A stretch of DNA of 64,000 bases from Gemmata massiliana (GTDB lineage Bacteria; Planctomycetota; Planctomycetia; Gemmatales; Gemmataceae). The stretch covers positions 1,558,894-1,622,893 of the forward strand of contig HG799462.1 in assembly GCA_000531095.1 (NCBI GenBank). The letters are read 5' to 3'. Positions 17,094 to 24,750 of this stretch are shown in pieces (position 1 is the first letter of the stretch; the number at the start of each line of letters is the position of its first letter). The notes beneath the pieces were generated by a model. The model made no database searches. It saw only the letters and a program-made list of their open reading frames with translations, and was not told the DNA's origin. A program made the position numbers and the translations under genes.

Positions 17094-17115
17094 CTCCCGA
17101 CCGAGCTGTCGGGAG
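17094..17115 (+). terminator. Stem-loop after the mer operon
   Basis: Perfect 8-bp stem, CTCCCGAC (17094-17101) with GTCGGGAG (17108-17115), and a 6-nt loop, 60 bp after the merA stop. No T-tract. Confidence 0.5.
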
Positions 17116-17141
17116 CACGATGAAAGCTTCTATATTCTGAC

Positions 17142-17166
17142 TTCCGATAATGGATGCTTATCGGAA
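17142..17166. other. Second perfect inverted repeat near the replication region
   Basis: TTCCGATAA (17142-17150) and TTATCGGAA (17158-17166) form a 9-bp perfect stem around a 7-nt loop. It could be a terminator shared by merA and the convergent rep1 gene, or a protein-binding site. Confidence 0.5.
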
Positions 17167-17191
17167 GAAAGGGGTCGGGGGAAGCGGTGAA

Positions 17192-17211
17192 GGTTGGGGT
17201 TGGGGTTGGGG
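17192..17211 (+). other. G-rich tract able to form a G-quadruplex
   Basis: Telomere-like repeats of GGTT/GGGGTT (17192-17211) give at least three GGGG runs plus GG. It lies between the 9-bp hairpin and the end of rep1. Function unknown. Confidence 0.45.
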
Positions 17212-17222
17212 CGCGGAGTCCT

Positions 17223-17242
17223 CCGGAGTACCGGAACACCGG
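17223..17242. repeat. Isolated CCGG-N4 repeat cluster
   Basis: CCGGAGTACCGGAACACCGG, three CCGG boxes at 8-bp period, identical over 20 bp to 21075-21094 in the main array upstream of parA. It ends two bases from the rep1 stop codon. Confidence 0.8.
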
Positions 17243-17243
17243 G

Positions 17244-18485
17244 CTACTGGAGCGCCTCGCCTGATTCCTTAGCGATGTCCTTGAAGATCTTCGTCAGAAG
17301 CCCGCCGCGGTTCCGGATGGCGGATGCTCGCGTCGCCTCTTTGAGCTGACCGAGCGCCCTGTCGACCGCTCCAGTCCCGAGTCGGCGGATACAGTAGGTC
17401 CACCACACCGCATCGTCTTTCGTCCCGACCGCCTCGGCGATGAGGTCGAGGTACAAGGTCACAGAAGGCTCAAGAACCTCGGCCGCAAGACGTGAAGTCC
17501 GACGGTCCTGCCTGGGCGCCGCCCTTCGCTCGAAGACTGCGATCCAGCGCCCCTGTCTCCCGCGTTCGAAGCCGAACCGGGCAAGACTCGGGAGGTTCTT
17601 GTCTAGGAGTCCCTGGGCCGCGTTTCGGATGGCGACACGCGCGTCCGTCGGGCGAGTCGCTTCGACCGGCAGAGCCCGGGCAAGGTCATCCACGTGTTTC
17701 CGGTGCGTCTGCTGCGAGATGAACTTCTTCGCGAGGTACACCGCGAGCCGCTGCTCGAGGGGCTTCAGGCTGTGGAACAGCTTGTGGTCGAAGCCCAGTG
17801 CGAAGAACCCGCGAGAGCGGGCGATCTCGGCGAGGACCGGGCTCACCTCGATGAAGCCGAAGGTCCGCTCGAGGTGGCTCTCGTTCGGCGCCTCCTTGAA
17901 GTAGAAGACCGACCCGAAGAGACGCCACTTCATGTCGACGTATGCCCGCCTCCCCCGATCCCAGAAGGCGTTTCGGCAGTGGAAGTCGTAGCCGCGGAGG
18001 ATGTCCATGTCCCGGCGGAGCCGCTCGTAGTCGCGTTTGCTCGGGTTGCGATCACCGCGGCGGAGAAAGAGGGAGCGAAGTGTGCCGAACTGGATCTGCG
18101 TCCCGCGGGCCCCCTGCTCGACGTAGAGCTGAAGGAGGTCGTAGAGGAGTGCGTGCGTTGACGGGCCCCCGAATCCGAACGGCCCGGGGTACGCACGCCA
18201 CTCACGCGGGATTGGCTGTCCGTCCTTTCCGGTAATCGCGTCCGCGTAGACGATCGGCGCGCGGTCCTGCCGCGAGGTGCTCGGCTTGCAGAATTTGAAC
18301 AGCGGAAATTCGGCGAGGTCAAAGTCATACCTTCCGGTCTCTTCCGCGTGAACCTGGTTGCCTACTCGGTGGACTCGACTCGGTCGGGCTTCTACCGTGG
18401 GTGTCCTCTCCCCTGCCGACAGGCTCCGCTTAAGGATCTCAGCCAGTATCCCGCCGACCCGCTCGGGCGCTTCCCCTCTCCCCAC
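17244..18485 (-). CDS. Plasmid replication initiator, RPA-like (rep1)
   Basis: 413-residue protein resembling RPA-family plasmid initiators. A basic N-terminus (1-50) is followed by YDFDLAEFPLFKFCKP and a winged-helix-like body: ALLYDLLQLYVEQG, the SKRDYERLRRDMDILRGYDF segment and LKPLEQRLAVYLAKKFIS. The C-terminal domain (about 310-413) is Arg/Lys-rich. The overall plan matches the rep2 protein (both have an EFP-L/I start and an LxKRF/KKF helix), though sequence identity looks low. The start is GTG at 18485, with GGGTGCAGG a few bases upstream. An AT-rich stretch (18500-18535) and iteron array A lie just upstream, as expected for an origin-linked initiator. Confidence 0.7.
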   Translation of the reverse strand: MGRGEAPERVGGILAEILKRSLSAGERTPTVEARPSRVHRVGNQVHAEETGRYDFDLAEFPLFKFCKPSTSRQDRAPIVYADAITGKDGQPIPREWRAYPGPFGFGGPSTHALLYDLLQLYVEQGARGTQIQFGTLRSLFLRRGDRNPSKRDYERLRRDMDILRGYDFHCRNAFWDRGRRAYVDMKWRLFGSVFYFKEAPNESHLERTFGFIEVSPVLAEIARSRGFFALGFDHKLFHSLKPLEQRLAVYLAKKFISQQTHRKHVDDLARALPVEATRPTDARVAIRNAAQGLLDKNLPSLARFGFERGRQGRWIAVFERRAAPRQDRRTSRLAAEVLEPSVTLYLDLIAEAVGTKDDAVWWTYCIRRLGTGAVDRALGQLKEATRASAIRNRGGLLTKIFKDIAKESGEALQ

Positions 18486-18579
18486 AAAACCTGCACCCTT
18501 TAATGCATAAGTATATTTACTGCATTCTCTAATTTAGGCGCCCGGTTCGTGTGTGATCCTGGCGCCTTATCTCCGTTCC

Positions 18580-18685
18580 GGTGAGCAAAGGCACGAAGCG
18601 AATTTCCCCGCCGCGAGTAAAGGCACGAGGGCTCAACTCGCGCTGGTGAGGAAAAGAACGAACCAGGTGAGTAAAAGCACGAAGG
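18580..18685. repeat. Iteron array A upstream of rep1
   Basis: Four direct repeats of about 19 bp, consensus GGTGAGTAAAGGCACGAAG, start at 18580, 18612, 18645 and 18666. Copies differ at a few positions; the third is the most degenerate. Start-to-start distances of 32, 33 and 21 bp are close to whole turns of the helix, so bound proteins would face the same side. With the AT-rich segment at 18500-18535 this is a candidate replication origin. Confidence 0.75.
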
Positions 18686-18690
18686 GGCAT

Positions 18691-19057
18691 TGAGCCCAGT
18701 TCTCCCAGTAGAAAACTTATCGGGCATTCTTCGGCGTCGATATCGCGCGCGACTGCGGACGAGCGAATTGTCCCCTCCCCCACTCCGCGTTCACTGTTCT
18801 GTGCTGTTGCCCTGAAGCGAGATCTAGCCGCAGGCTGAATCTGAACTCGTCCCATTGGTCACCGTCATTGGAATGTGCTGCGTCCGTTGCGTAGCCAATT
18901 CGGGGCATACCCTTCTTGGCCGCCCGGTACAGCGACTCGTAGACGATTCGATTCCGCCCGCCAACGGTGAGGTTGCCAGGAAGCAGGAGAACCCAACCGA
19001 AAAGGGGTCGCGGCCTCAGCCGAATGACAGAGGAGAATACCGCGGCGGGGCTAAGTG
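18691..19057. other. Gap between iterons A and rep2, no supported gene
   Basis: About 370 bp without a convincing gene. A minus-strand frame (18717-18908, from an internal ATG) reads like plausible protein but has no ribosome site and no recognised family; it may be a gene remnant. No clear repeats were seen. Confidence 0.4.
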
Positions 19058-20362
19058 TCAGGAGGAGAGCCGCTTCTGGAGCTCCTGTGAAACAAGGACC
19101 TCTCTCACGGATTCGAAGAGCGACCCGCCCCGTTCCTTCGCCTCGTGGTACTGCCTGACGAGGTACGGGCTTCCTCGCTCGAGCGCCGCCGCCTCGATCT
19201 GCTGCCGCTCTTCTTCGTTCATCTGATCCCAGAGGTGCCGAAGCAGTGCTCGACGAGCCTCCTCCTTGTCCTGTCTTGGCGGGCGAGACGTGCTCGAGCT
19301 CTTCTTCGCTCCCACCGTTACCCGCTGTGGCGACTCGTTCGAGAGTTTCTTTCCTCTCGAGGCCGACGCCTTTTCTTGCGGCTCCGTCGGCCGGAGAGCA
19401 AGAATAGTCGGTTCTCGGTCGGGCGGCACAAGTTCGTCTGGCTCCTTCGGACCGGAAGCAGCCCACCCTGGGTTCAGAACGAACGTGATGGTCCACTCCC
19501 CTCGCCTCACCTCGCTGAACCGATTCTCCGGTGCGATCGGTTCGAGAAAGCCTCTCGTCTCGAGCTCTCGTATCGAAGCAGCCAGAAGCCTCTTGAGCTC
19601 GGAATTCGAGTTCGACCGGGCAAGACCGATGTGCTCGCAGCAGAACACCCGAAGGTCAAAGTCCCATCGCCTCTTGAGGTAGAACCGTTTGTCGAGGAAC
19701 CGGAACATCCGCTTCGCGATCGAGCCCTCAAGGGATTTGAAGAACTCGAAGTTGAGCTGCTTGAGGTTACCGGCCAGGAAGCTGTTGAAGACCTTCTCGT
19801 TCCACACGAAGTAGGACTTCACGGCGTTCGCGTCGTCGGGGTAGGCGGCTTTTCGCCGCTCGCGACGGCTCCGGTCGATGATCGTGACCTCTTCGAGGAT
19901 GTGGAAGTTCTCGCTCTCCCAGCTCCGCTCCTCCTTCGCCCACCACGCCCGGTCGTACTCGAGCGTCACTCCCACCCACCTCTTCAGGGACTCGATCAGC
20001 CGCTTGTACGACCGGCCGTCGTCTCGCCACCCGAGGAGCTGGATGAGCTGGTAGAGGGTGAAGTGGACCTTCTTCGCTGCAAACCCTTGCGAGCTCGTGA
20101 GCTGGATGAGGGCAAGAATCACTTCATCGTCGAGCGCGGTTGGGAGGCCGTAGTGGTCCGAGCCCGAGATGGTGAGCTTCCGGGAGACCCGGGCGTTCCG
20201 GCTCTGGTCGAAAATCGTGTCCGTGAAGGTGAGGGTCTTCTGGGACGACGGGATACGGTCGGCAACGCTCGCGATCGGGAACTCGGCGAAGTTGAGCTCG
20301 TCCCGGTAACTCTTAACCGTCGTGAACCCTGTTTCCGGCTGGGTCGGGGCGGGCTTCACCAT
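19058..20362 (-). CDS. repA: Plasmid replication initiator protein A (RPA family, rep2)
   Basis: 434-residue initiator of the RPA family. Diagnostic segments are RDELNFAEFPIASV near the N-terminus, then RKLTISGSDHYGLPTALDDE and VILALIQLTSSQGF, a winged-helix body with YKRLIESLKRWVGV, and the SIAKRMFRFLDKRFYLK helix. The C-terminal 120 residues are low-complexity and charged. It should bind iteron array B directly upstream and recruit replication proteins. The ATG at 20362 sits between the array and the body of the gene. Two initiators within 3 kb imply a composite or dual replicon. Confidence 0.9.
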   Translation of the reverse strand: MVKPAPTQPETGFTTVKSYRDELNFAEFPIASVADRIPSSQKTLTFTDTIFDQSRNARVSRKLTISGSDHYGLPTALDDEVILALIQLTSSQGFAAKKVHFTLYQLIQLLGWRDDGRSYKRLIESLKRWVGVTLEYDRAWWAKEERSWESENFHILEEVTIIDRSRRERRKAAYPDDANAVKSYFVWNEKVFNSFLAGNLKQLNFEFFKSLEGSIAKRMFRFLDKRFYLKRRWDFDLRVFCCEHIGLARSNSNSELKRLLAASIRELETRGFLEPIAPENRFSEVRRGEWTITFVLNPGWAASGPKEPDELVPPDREPTILALRPTEPQEKASASRGKKLSNESPQRVTVGAKKSSSTSRPPRQDKEEARRALLRHLWDQMNEEERQQIEAAALERGSPYLVRQYHEAKERGGSLFESVREVLVSQELQKRLSS

Positions 20363-20482
20363 TCTTCCCCTCCCCTACTCTCAAACGAAACCGTTCCCTG
20401 ACTTTTCTGAGTTCTTCCTCTGTTACTTCGAAAGTTACATGTCCGAATGGCGTGGAAAACTGAGCACTTACCCCTCCCGACT

Positions 20483-20844
20483 CTGGGTCGGATCACGTGA
20501 ATCTGGTGAATTTCCTGGGTCAATTCACGGTGGCAAACTGGGTCAGAGACCGGTAAGTGGCTGGGTCGAACGACGGGATTCGACTGACTCGTTTCACGGT
20601 AGCTACCGCAGAAGCTGTTTACCTGGGTCGTTTCACGGTACTCCTGCGCAGGTTCGTTCCGGACGACGGGGCGGATTGTGACCAAAGCTTCAGCACTTGC
20701 GGCGACGAGCGTGGGAAAGGCGGTTCGGTTGATAGTCCCGTGCCTGGGTCGTTTCACGGTAACGGGAGCTTGGCGTGCGAATCCCGGTCTGGGTCGAATC
20801 ACGGTGGCGGTCTCTATCCCCTCCCTGGGTGAATTCACGGTAGC
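20483..20844. repeat. Iteron array B upstream of rep2
   Basis: About nine direct repeats, consensus CTGGGTCGWWTCACGGTRGC, starting near 20483, 20515, 20538, 20561, 20584, 20623, 20743, 20788 and 20825. Those at 20515, 20623, 20743, 20788 and 20825 are the best; those at 20538 and 20561 are degenerate. All have the same orientation. The region from 20363 to 20482 before them is less GC-rich. This is the likely origin and incompatibility region for rep2. No gene is supported between 20363 and 21693. Confidence 0.88.
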
Positions 20845-21026
20845 TCCCCTACTCTGACTCTGTCCGCTCCGAGTACCATGGCTCCGGCTTGCGCCCCCTC
20901 AGATACTCGCGTGTTACGCGGCGGTCCCTCCAACTGTCGGCACGGTGTAGCCGGTCCAAACTTTAAGACGGTTGCAGGATATGACGAGCGGTCGCGGATT
21001 GTCACCAGCTAAAGTGCTTGATTCCC

Positions 21027-21650
21027 CCGGAGTTCCGGTATTCCGGAGGACAGGACCGCCCTACCTTGAGTGCCCCGGAGTACCGGAACACCGGCACGCC
21101 CTCCGAAGTGCGTTGGATAGCATCCCTTCCCTTCTTGTTCTCCTCCGGAACTCCCGACGGAGCTTTGTGGTGACGGGCGATTCGAGTGCTCCGGAGCTCC
21201 GAGATAACGCCCCTCCCCATTCCACCAGTTCTTTGAGCGCGGATGTCGAGACCTCCGGAGTACCGGGACCTCGTTTACTGTTCAGTCCCGGAATACCGGA
21301 GCTCCGGAGGTCCGGTGTTCCGGAGGTCCGGTATTCCGGAGGTCTTCAAAAATCGGCTCTTGGCCGCAGCGGCTTGCATGGTTAGTCCTCCGGAGCTCCG
21401 GATCAGTTGACGGTCGCGGGTCACCCGGTACTCCGGAGGACTGTCGAACTCTGTCCTCCGGAGCTCCGGGGGAATTGGGGGCGCCTAACCCTCTGTGACG
21501 CGGCCGTGTATGCCGGTATTCCGGAGGACTAACCGAGCGCGTTGCGGACGGTCTCCCGGTACTCCGGAGGACTGAGCGGTTTCTTGTCCGTCTTCTTTCC
21601 GGGCGCTCTTTGACGAAGAAAGGGGCTTGTCCGGAACTCCGGTGCTCCGG
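21027..21650. repeat. CCGG-N4 8-bp-period repeat array, candidate centromere
   Basis: 28 CCGG boxes arranged in ten groups of two to seven at a strict 8-bp period: groups start at 21027 (3 boxes), 21075 (3), 21255 (2), 21288 (7), 21390 (2), 21425 (2), 21458 (2), 21513 (2), 21556 (2) and 21631 (3). All 18 spacers within groups begin and end with A or T, giving CCGGWNNWCCGG. Degenerate partial copies occur near 21145 and 21191. The array ends 44 bp before the parA start. A plausible role is a partition site and operator bound by the ParB-like protein; this is inference from position and periodicity. Confidence 0.85.
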
Positions 21651-21693
21651 AATACTCGTCGATACAGCGGCAAAAGATGAACCGGATAAGGGT

Positions 21694-22650
21694 ATGCGAT
21701 TTCGAGAAACTCAAGTTATAGTCCTTGCAAATCAAAAAGGTGGGTGCGGAAAAACTTCGAGCACGGTGTCGACCGCCGCCGCCTTCGCTGATCTCGGCTA
21801 CGACGTGTGCGTGGTCGATACCGATCCTCAGTGTAACGCGACCGACAACCTCGGAGTGGATCCAGACCAGTCCATTCGGGAAGGGCGCTACACGCTTGCT
21901 GATGCCTACCTCAGCAAAGTGCCGGCAACCAAAATCCGGGTGCATCCCGAAGGGCGTTTCGGCGGCCGGCTCTCTGTTGTTCCCGGCCACCGGGCTCTCT
22001 CGTCGGTTTCTGCACGGCTCGAGAACGAGGTCATTCAATACCTGACGGACGAGAACACCTCGCACTTGGACGGCGAGGATCTTCGGCGCGAACACCGGAT
22101 GCGGCTCCGCCACTCGATCGACTCGCTCCGGGGCGTCGTCGATATTGTCCTGATCGACACGCCGCCGAACCTCGACTTCCTCATGACCTCGGCGCTCATC
22201 GCCGCCGACTGGTACGTCGTTCCAGTCTTTCCGAGCGGCTACGACCTGAAAGGGCTCGAGGTGCTGACACGGACCATCGAGAAAGTCAGGAATCAGTACA
22301 ACCCGAAGCTAAACCTCGCAGGCGTTCTGCTCGGAAACTACGACCGGACCACGTCTCTTGATCGCCAGATCCACGAGTTCCTCCGAAACCGGTTTACCCC
22401 GGCGCTGGTGTTTGGGACGACCATCACGCGGAGCGTCAGATACCGAGAGGCGGCTATGGGCCGGATCACGATATTCGAGCATCCCGAGGGTAAAGAGCAG
22501 GCGAGCCAGTACGTGGCTCTCGTTCGGGAGATGATCAACCGGGGGGCGAAGGGGGCATTCGGCGCGACGATTAATCCGCTCCCGGACCAGGAAACCGTTC
22601 GGCGGGTGATAGGGGACGAGCCGACCGTTTCGGAGGTGGCGAATGGCTAA
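21694..22650 (+). CDS. parA: ParA-family partition ATPase
   Basis: Deviant Walker ATPase that would segregate the plasmid. Deviant Walker A KGGCGKTSS is near residue 15, Walker A' VVDTDPQCN near 45, and Walker B VLIDTPPNLDFL near 150. The ATG at 21694 gives 318 residues with almost no N-terminal extension before the P-loop, so it resembles the short ParA type without an HTH domain; autoregulation would then fall to the partner. GGATAAGGG lies upstream. The end overlaps the next gene by 8 bp, so the pair is translationally coupled. Confidence 0.93.
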   Translation: MRFRETQVIVLANQKGGCGKTSSTVSTAAAFADLGYDVCVVDTDPQCNATDNLGVDPDQSIREGRYTLADAYLSKVPATKIRVHPEGRFGGRLSVVPGHRALSSVSARLENEVIQYLTDENTSHLDGEDLRREHRMRLRHSIDSLRGVVDIVLIDTPPNLDFLMTSALIAADWYVVPVFPSGYDLKGLEVLTRTIEKVRNQYNPKLNLAGVLLGNYDRTTSLDRQIHEFLRNRFTPALVFGTTITRSVRYREAAMGRITIFEHPEGKEQASQYVALVREMINRGAKGAFGATINPLPDQETVRRVIGDEPTVSEVANG

Positions 22651-23287
22651 GTTCCGTCCCGGGATCCCGCAGGGCTTTGATCTGAACGTGTCGCCGGTGA
22701 AACCGGTCACCGACCTCGGAGACTACCTCGACGAGCCGGGCGTGAGCCCGGTCCGGGCTCCAAGGCCGGTTGAGCCAGCACCTCCCGAACCGAGCCGAAC
22801 GGCAGCGCCCGGCGAGCCCGCTCCGGTTGTCGTCGAACGGGCGGTTGTCCCCGAGCCGTCGGTCACTGAACCACCTCCGCCTCGCCCACGCGCGGAACAG
22901 GTGGCCGCGCGACCTGTCAGCCCGGCCCCGATCCCGCTCACGATTCCAGAGCCAGTTCGCGAGGAGGTAGAGGACTATTCGAAACTCCCGAAGGGAAAGG
23001 CACCGCGGCGAGAGATCAGCATGACACCTGAGACGCTCCGCATGAGTGACGAACTTCTCGAGATGATCCGGAGTGCGACAGGCCAGCGGGATGCGAAAGC
23101 GAACGAGCTTTTCCACGCTGCCATCCTCCTTCTCTACGAAGTCCGAGGTGAGCTCGATCTCCACCAGGTGCCGAAGCGCGGGAAGTGGGGGACACCGACC
23201 GCGCGGGCCTTCCCGGTGGCGCTGAAGAGTGCCTTTCTGGAAGCGGTCATCGAACGTGCGCGGAAGGATCAGCGACGGGTCAGCTAG
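22643..23287 (+). CDS. Putative centromere-binding partner of ParA (ParB-like)
   Basis: 214 residues with no recognisable ParB/Spo0J HTH domain. The N-terminal part begins with KFRPGIPQGF and residues 25-120 are Pro-rich and disordered-looking. From about 123 the pattern RREISMTPE (strand), then LRMSDELLEMIRSATG and KANELFHAAILLLYEV (two helices), fits a ribbon-helix-helix fold. A basic C-terminal helix (about 180-214) follows. Genetic coupling to parA and an adjacent repeat array with 8-bp period (RHH proteins such as MetJ bind 8-bp boxes side by side) support a centromere-binding role. The assignment is inferred from context and secondary structure by eye. Confidence 0.65.
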   Translation: MAKFRPGIPQGFDLNVSPVKPVTDLGDYLDEPGVSPVRAPRPVEPAPPEPSRTAAPGEPAPVVVERAVVPEPSVTEPPPPRPRAEQVAARPVSPAPIPLTIPEPVREEVEDYSKLPKGKAPRREISMTPETLRMSDELLEMIRSATGQRDAKANELFHAAILLLYEVRGELDLHQVPKRGKWGTPTARAFPVALKSAFLEAVIERARKDQRRVS

Positions 23288-23445
23288 GGCTCTGCGAGGT
23301 AAGGGCGTGTCGGGCCGCTGACATTCGGGAAAAAGGAGAGCTGTTCATCAGCCGATCGATAGAGGCGAACTACCACTCACTCACGTAGGGTTGCCCTGCC
23401 GAGAGGTTGTCTCGTTGGAGACGTTAGGGAGGGAGATGCCGGGTA

Positions 23446-24075
23446 ATGAGTGAGCGAGACCGAATTGGTGTGCTTCTCGCCGACGACCATGCGGTCGTCC
23501 AGGCAGGTTTGGCTGCCTTGCTGAGTGCTGAACAAGACATGGAGATTGTTGGTCAGGCTCGTGACGGCACGGAGGCCGTTCGGCTCTTTCGTACCATTCG
23601 GCCCGATGTGCTCCTGCTCGGGCTCCGGATGCCCAAACTTGACGGCCTCGGCGTCATCAAGGAGGTCCGGGCCGCCGAGCCGCGGGCGAGGATCCTCATC
23701 CTCACCACGTTCGATGGGGACCAAGACATCGTGCGGTCGCTCAAAGCCGGGGCAAAGGGCTACCTTCTGATGGACTCGCCGCCCGACTGCGTTCTCGATG
23801 CGGTGCGGGCGGTCTACGCGGGCAAGTGTGTCGTGCCTGCCGAGGTCGCCGCACGGGTCGCCGAACACCTGGGATCCGAGTCACTGACACAACGCGAACT
23901 CGAAGTGCTCCGAAGCATCGCCGGGGGCAAGGCGAACAAGGAAATTGCCTACGAACTCGACGTGTCAGAAGGGACAGTCAAGACGCACGTCTGTAACCTC
24001 CTCCAGAAGCTCCGGTGCGGGAGTCGAGCAGAAGCGGTTGCGGTCGCTATCAAGCGGGGTTTTCTCCGGTTGTAA
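23446..24075 (+). CDS. NarL/FixJ-type response regulator with degenerate receiver
   Basis: 209-residue two-domain protein: receiver (about 6-125) and LuxR-type HTH (about 145-205, TQRELEVLRSIAGGKANKEI...VSEGTVKTHVCNLLQKL). The acidic pair D13-D14 and T87 are kept. The phosphoacceptor position is Gly59 (DVLLLGLRMP instead of a D before LRMP), and the conserved Lys is Met109 (GYLLMD). The numbering matches NarL D59 and K109. It therefore probably cannot be phosphorylated in the normal way. No histidine kinase gene is nearby. A GGGAGGGAG run precedes the ATG. It sits upstream of the copper-oxidation cluster and may regulate it constitutively or by another signal. Confidence 0.87.
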   Translation: MSERDRIGVLLADDHAVVQAGLAALLSAEQDMEIVGQARDGTEAVRLFRTIRPDVLLLGLRMPKLDGLGVIKEVRAAEPRARILILTTFDGDQDIVRSLKAGAKGYLLMDSPPDCVLDAVRAVYAGKCVVPAEVAARVAEHLGSESLTQRELEVLRSIAGGKANKEIAYELDVSEGTVKTHVCNLLQKLRCGSRAEAVAVAIKRGFLRL

Positions 24076-24081
24076 CCGGAG
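24064..24081 (+). terminator. Palindrome overlapping the regulator stop codon
   Basis: CTCCGGTT-GT-AACCGGAG, an 8-bp perfect stem that includes the TAA of the response regulator gene. A short GGTTTT follows. Candidate terminator or attenuator. Confidence 0.4.
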
Positions 24082-24210
24082 CAAGCGGTTTTAACGGACT
24101 CGTCATCGTTTCGGTCTCGACCACGGCGGGGAACGGCCACCGAGAGCGTTGTTTTCCGCCCAGGTGCCGGTAGACTAAATACCTTGGTGTCACATCGTGC
24201 GGGGATTTCC

Positions 24211-24672
24211 GTGCGAGTCGCGGCGACGATGTACCTGGTGATCGCAACGGCCTGCGGGCCGATGCTGTGCTGCTGCGCCCCCGGCCGCTCTGCGGCGACG
24301 CTCAGCCGGCTCGTGACGAGCGAGACCTCTTCCGCCAATCGGTCCCCGGTTCGCGTCTGCTGCGGCCACGGTGCAGACGCCCCTAAAGGGCAAAGGCCCG
24401 TCGCGCCCGGCGTGCAACAGCCGCTCGAAAAGCCGGGCGTGCCAGCAAAGTCCTGCCCGTGTCATGAGAGGTGTGCCGCGGCCGCGGCCGTCACGCCCGA
24501 GTCTCGGGCGGAGGCGCTCTCCGAGCGGTCATCCCCGGATGCGTTGGTTGCTCTCGGGCTCGTCGGCTATGTGACGGTCCCCTCGCAGGCAGATCTTTCG
24601 CACCACCAGCGCGGACGCTCCACAGCGTCACTCTTCAAGTCCCTTCGCGCGCCGCACGTCCTACGCTGCTAG
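24211..24672 (+). CDS. Small Cys-rich exported protein, copy B (CopL-like in style)
   Basis: 153 residues from the GTG at 24211, which follows a GGGGAT element; the frame is open to 24184. A short hydrophobic signal leads into GPMLCCCAPG. Then come VCCGHG and CPCHERC, an Ala/Ser-rich middle, and a tail LRAPHVLRC. The N-terminus (GPMLCCCA) and C-terminus (H-LRC) closely match copy C at 33295 (GPLLCCCA, HHNLRC). In both places the next gene encodes the same type of exported CC-domain protein, so the pair is a conserved unit. Likely envelope metal-binding; regulatory role unproven. Confidence 0.72.
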   Translation: MRVAATMYLVIATACGPMLCCCAPGRSAATLSRLVTSETSSANRSPVRVCCGHGADAPKGQRPVAPGVQQPLEKPGVPAKSCPCHERCAAAAAVTPESRAEALSERSSPDALVALGLVGYVTVPSQADLSHHQRGRSTASLFKSLRAPHVLRC

Positions 24673-24750
24673 TCGTCCGCCTTTCCCCACCACTTCTCCC
24701 CGCCTCGGCGAGGTTCTTTCAGTACGTTCGTATCCGACAAGAAGCGCATC

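Noticed and set aside
18717-18908. Possible small minus-strand gene between iterons A and rep2
   Set aside because: Reads like protein (RIGYATDAAHSNDGDQW) but has no ribosome site or known homologue, and its frame continues under rep2. Listed only as a possible remnant.
20483-21650. CRISPR array
   Set aside because: The repeats are either iterons with irregular spacing or CCGG boxes at 8-bp period; there are no uniform 30-40-bp spacers and no cas genes.
17244-23287. Transposon or integron borders around the resistance modules
   Set aside because: No transposase, resolvase, integrase or terminal inverted repeats were recognised anywhere in the window, including between the ars and mer operons.
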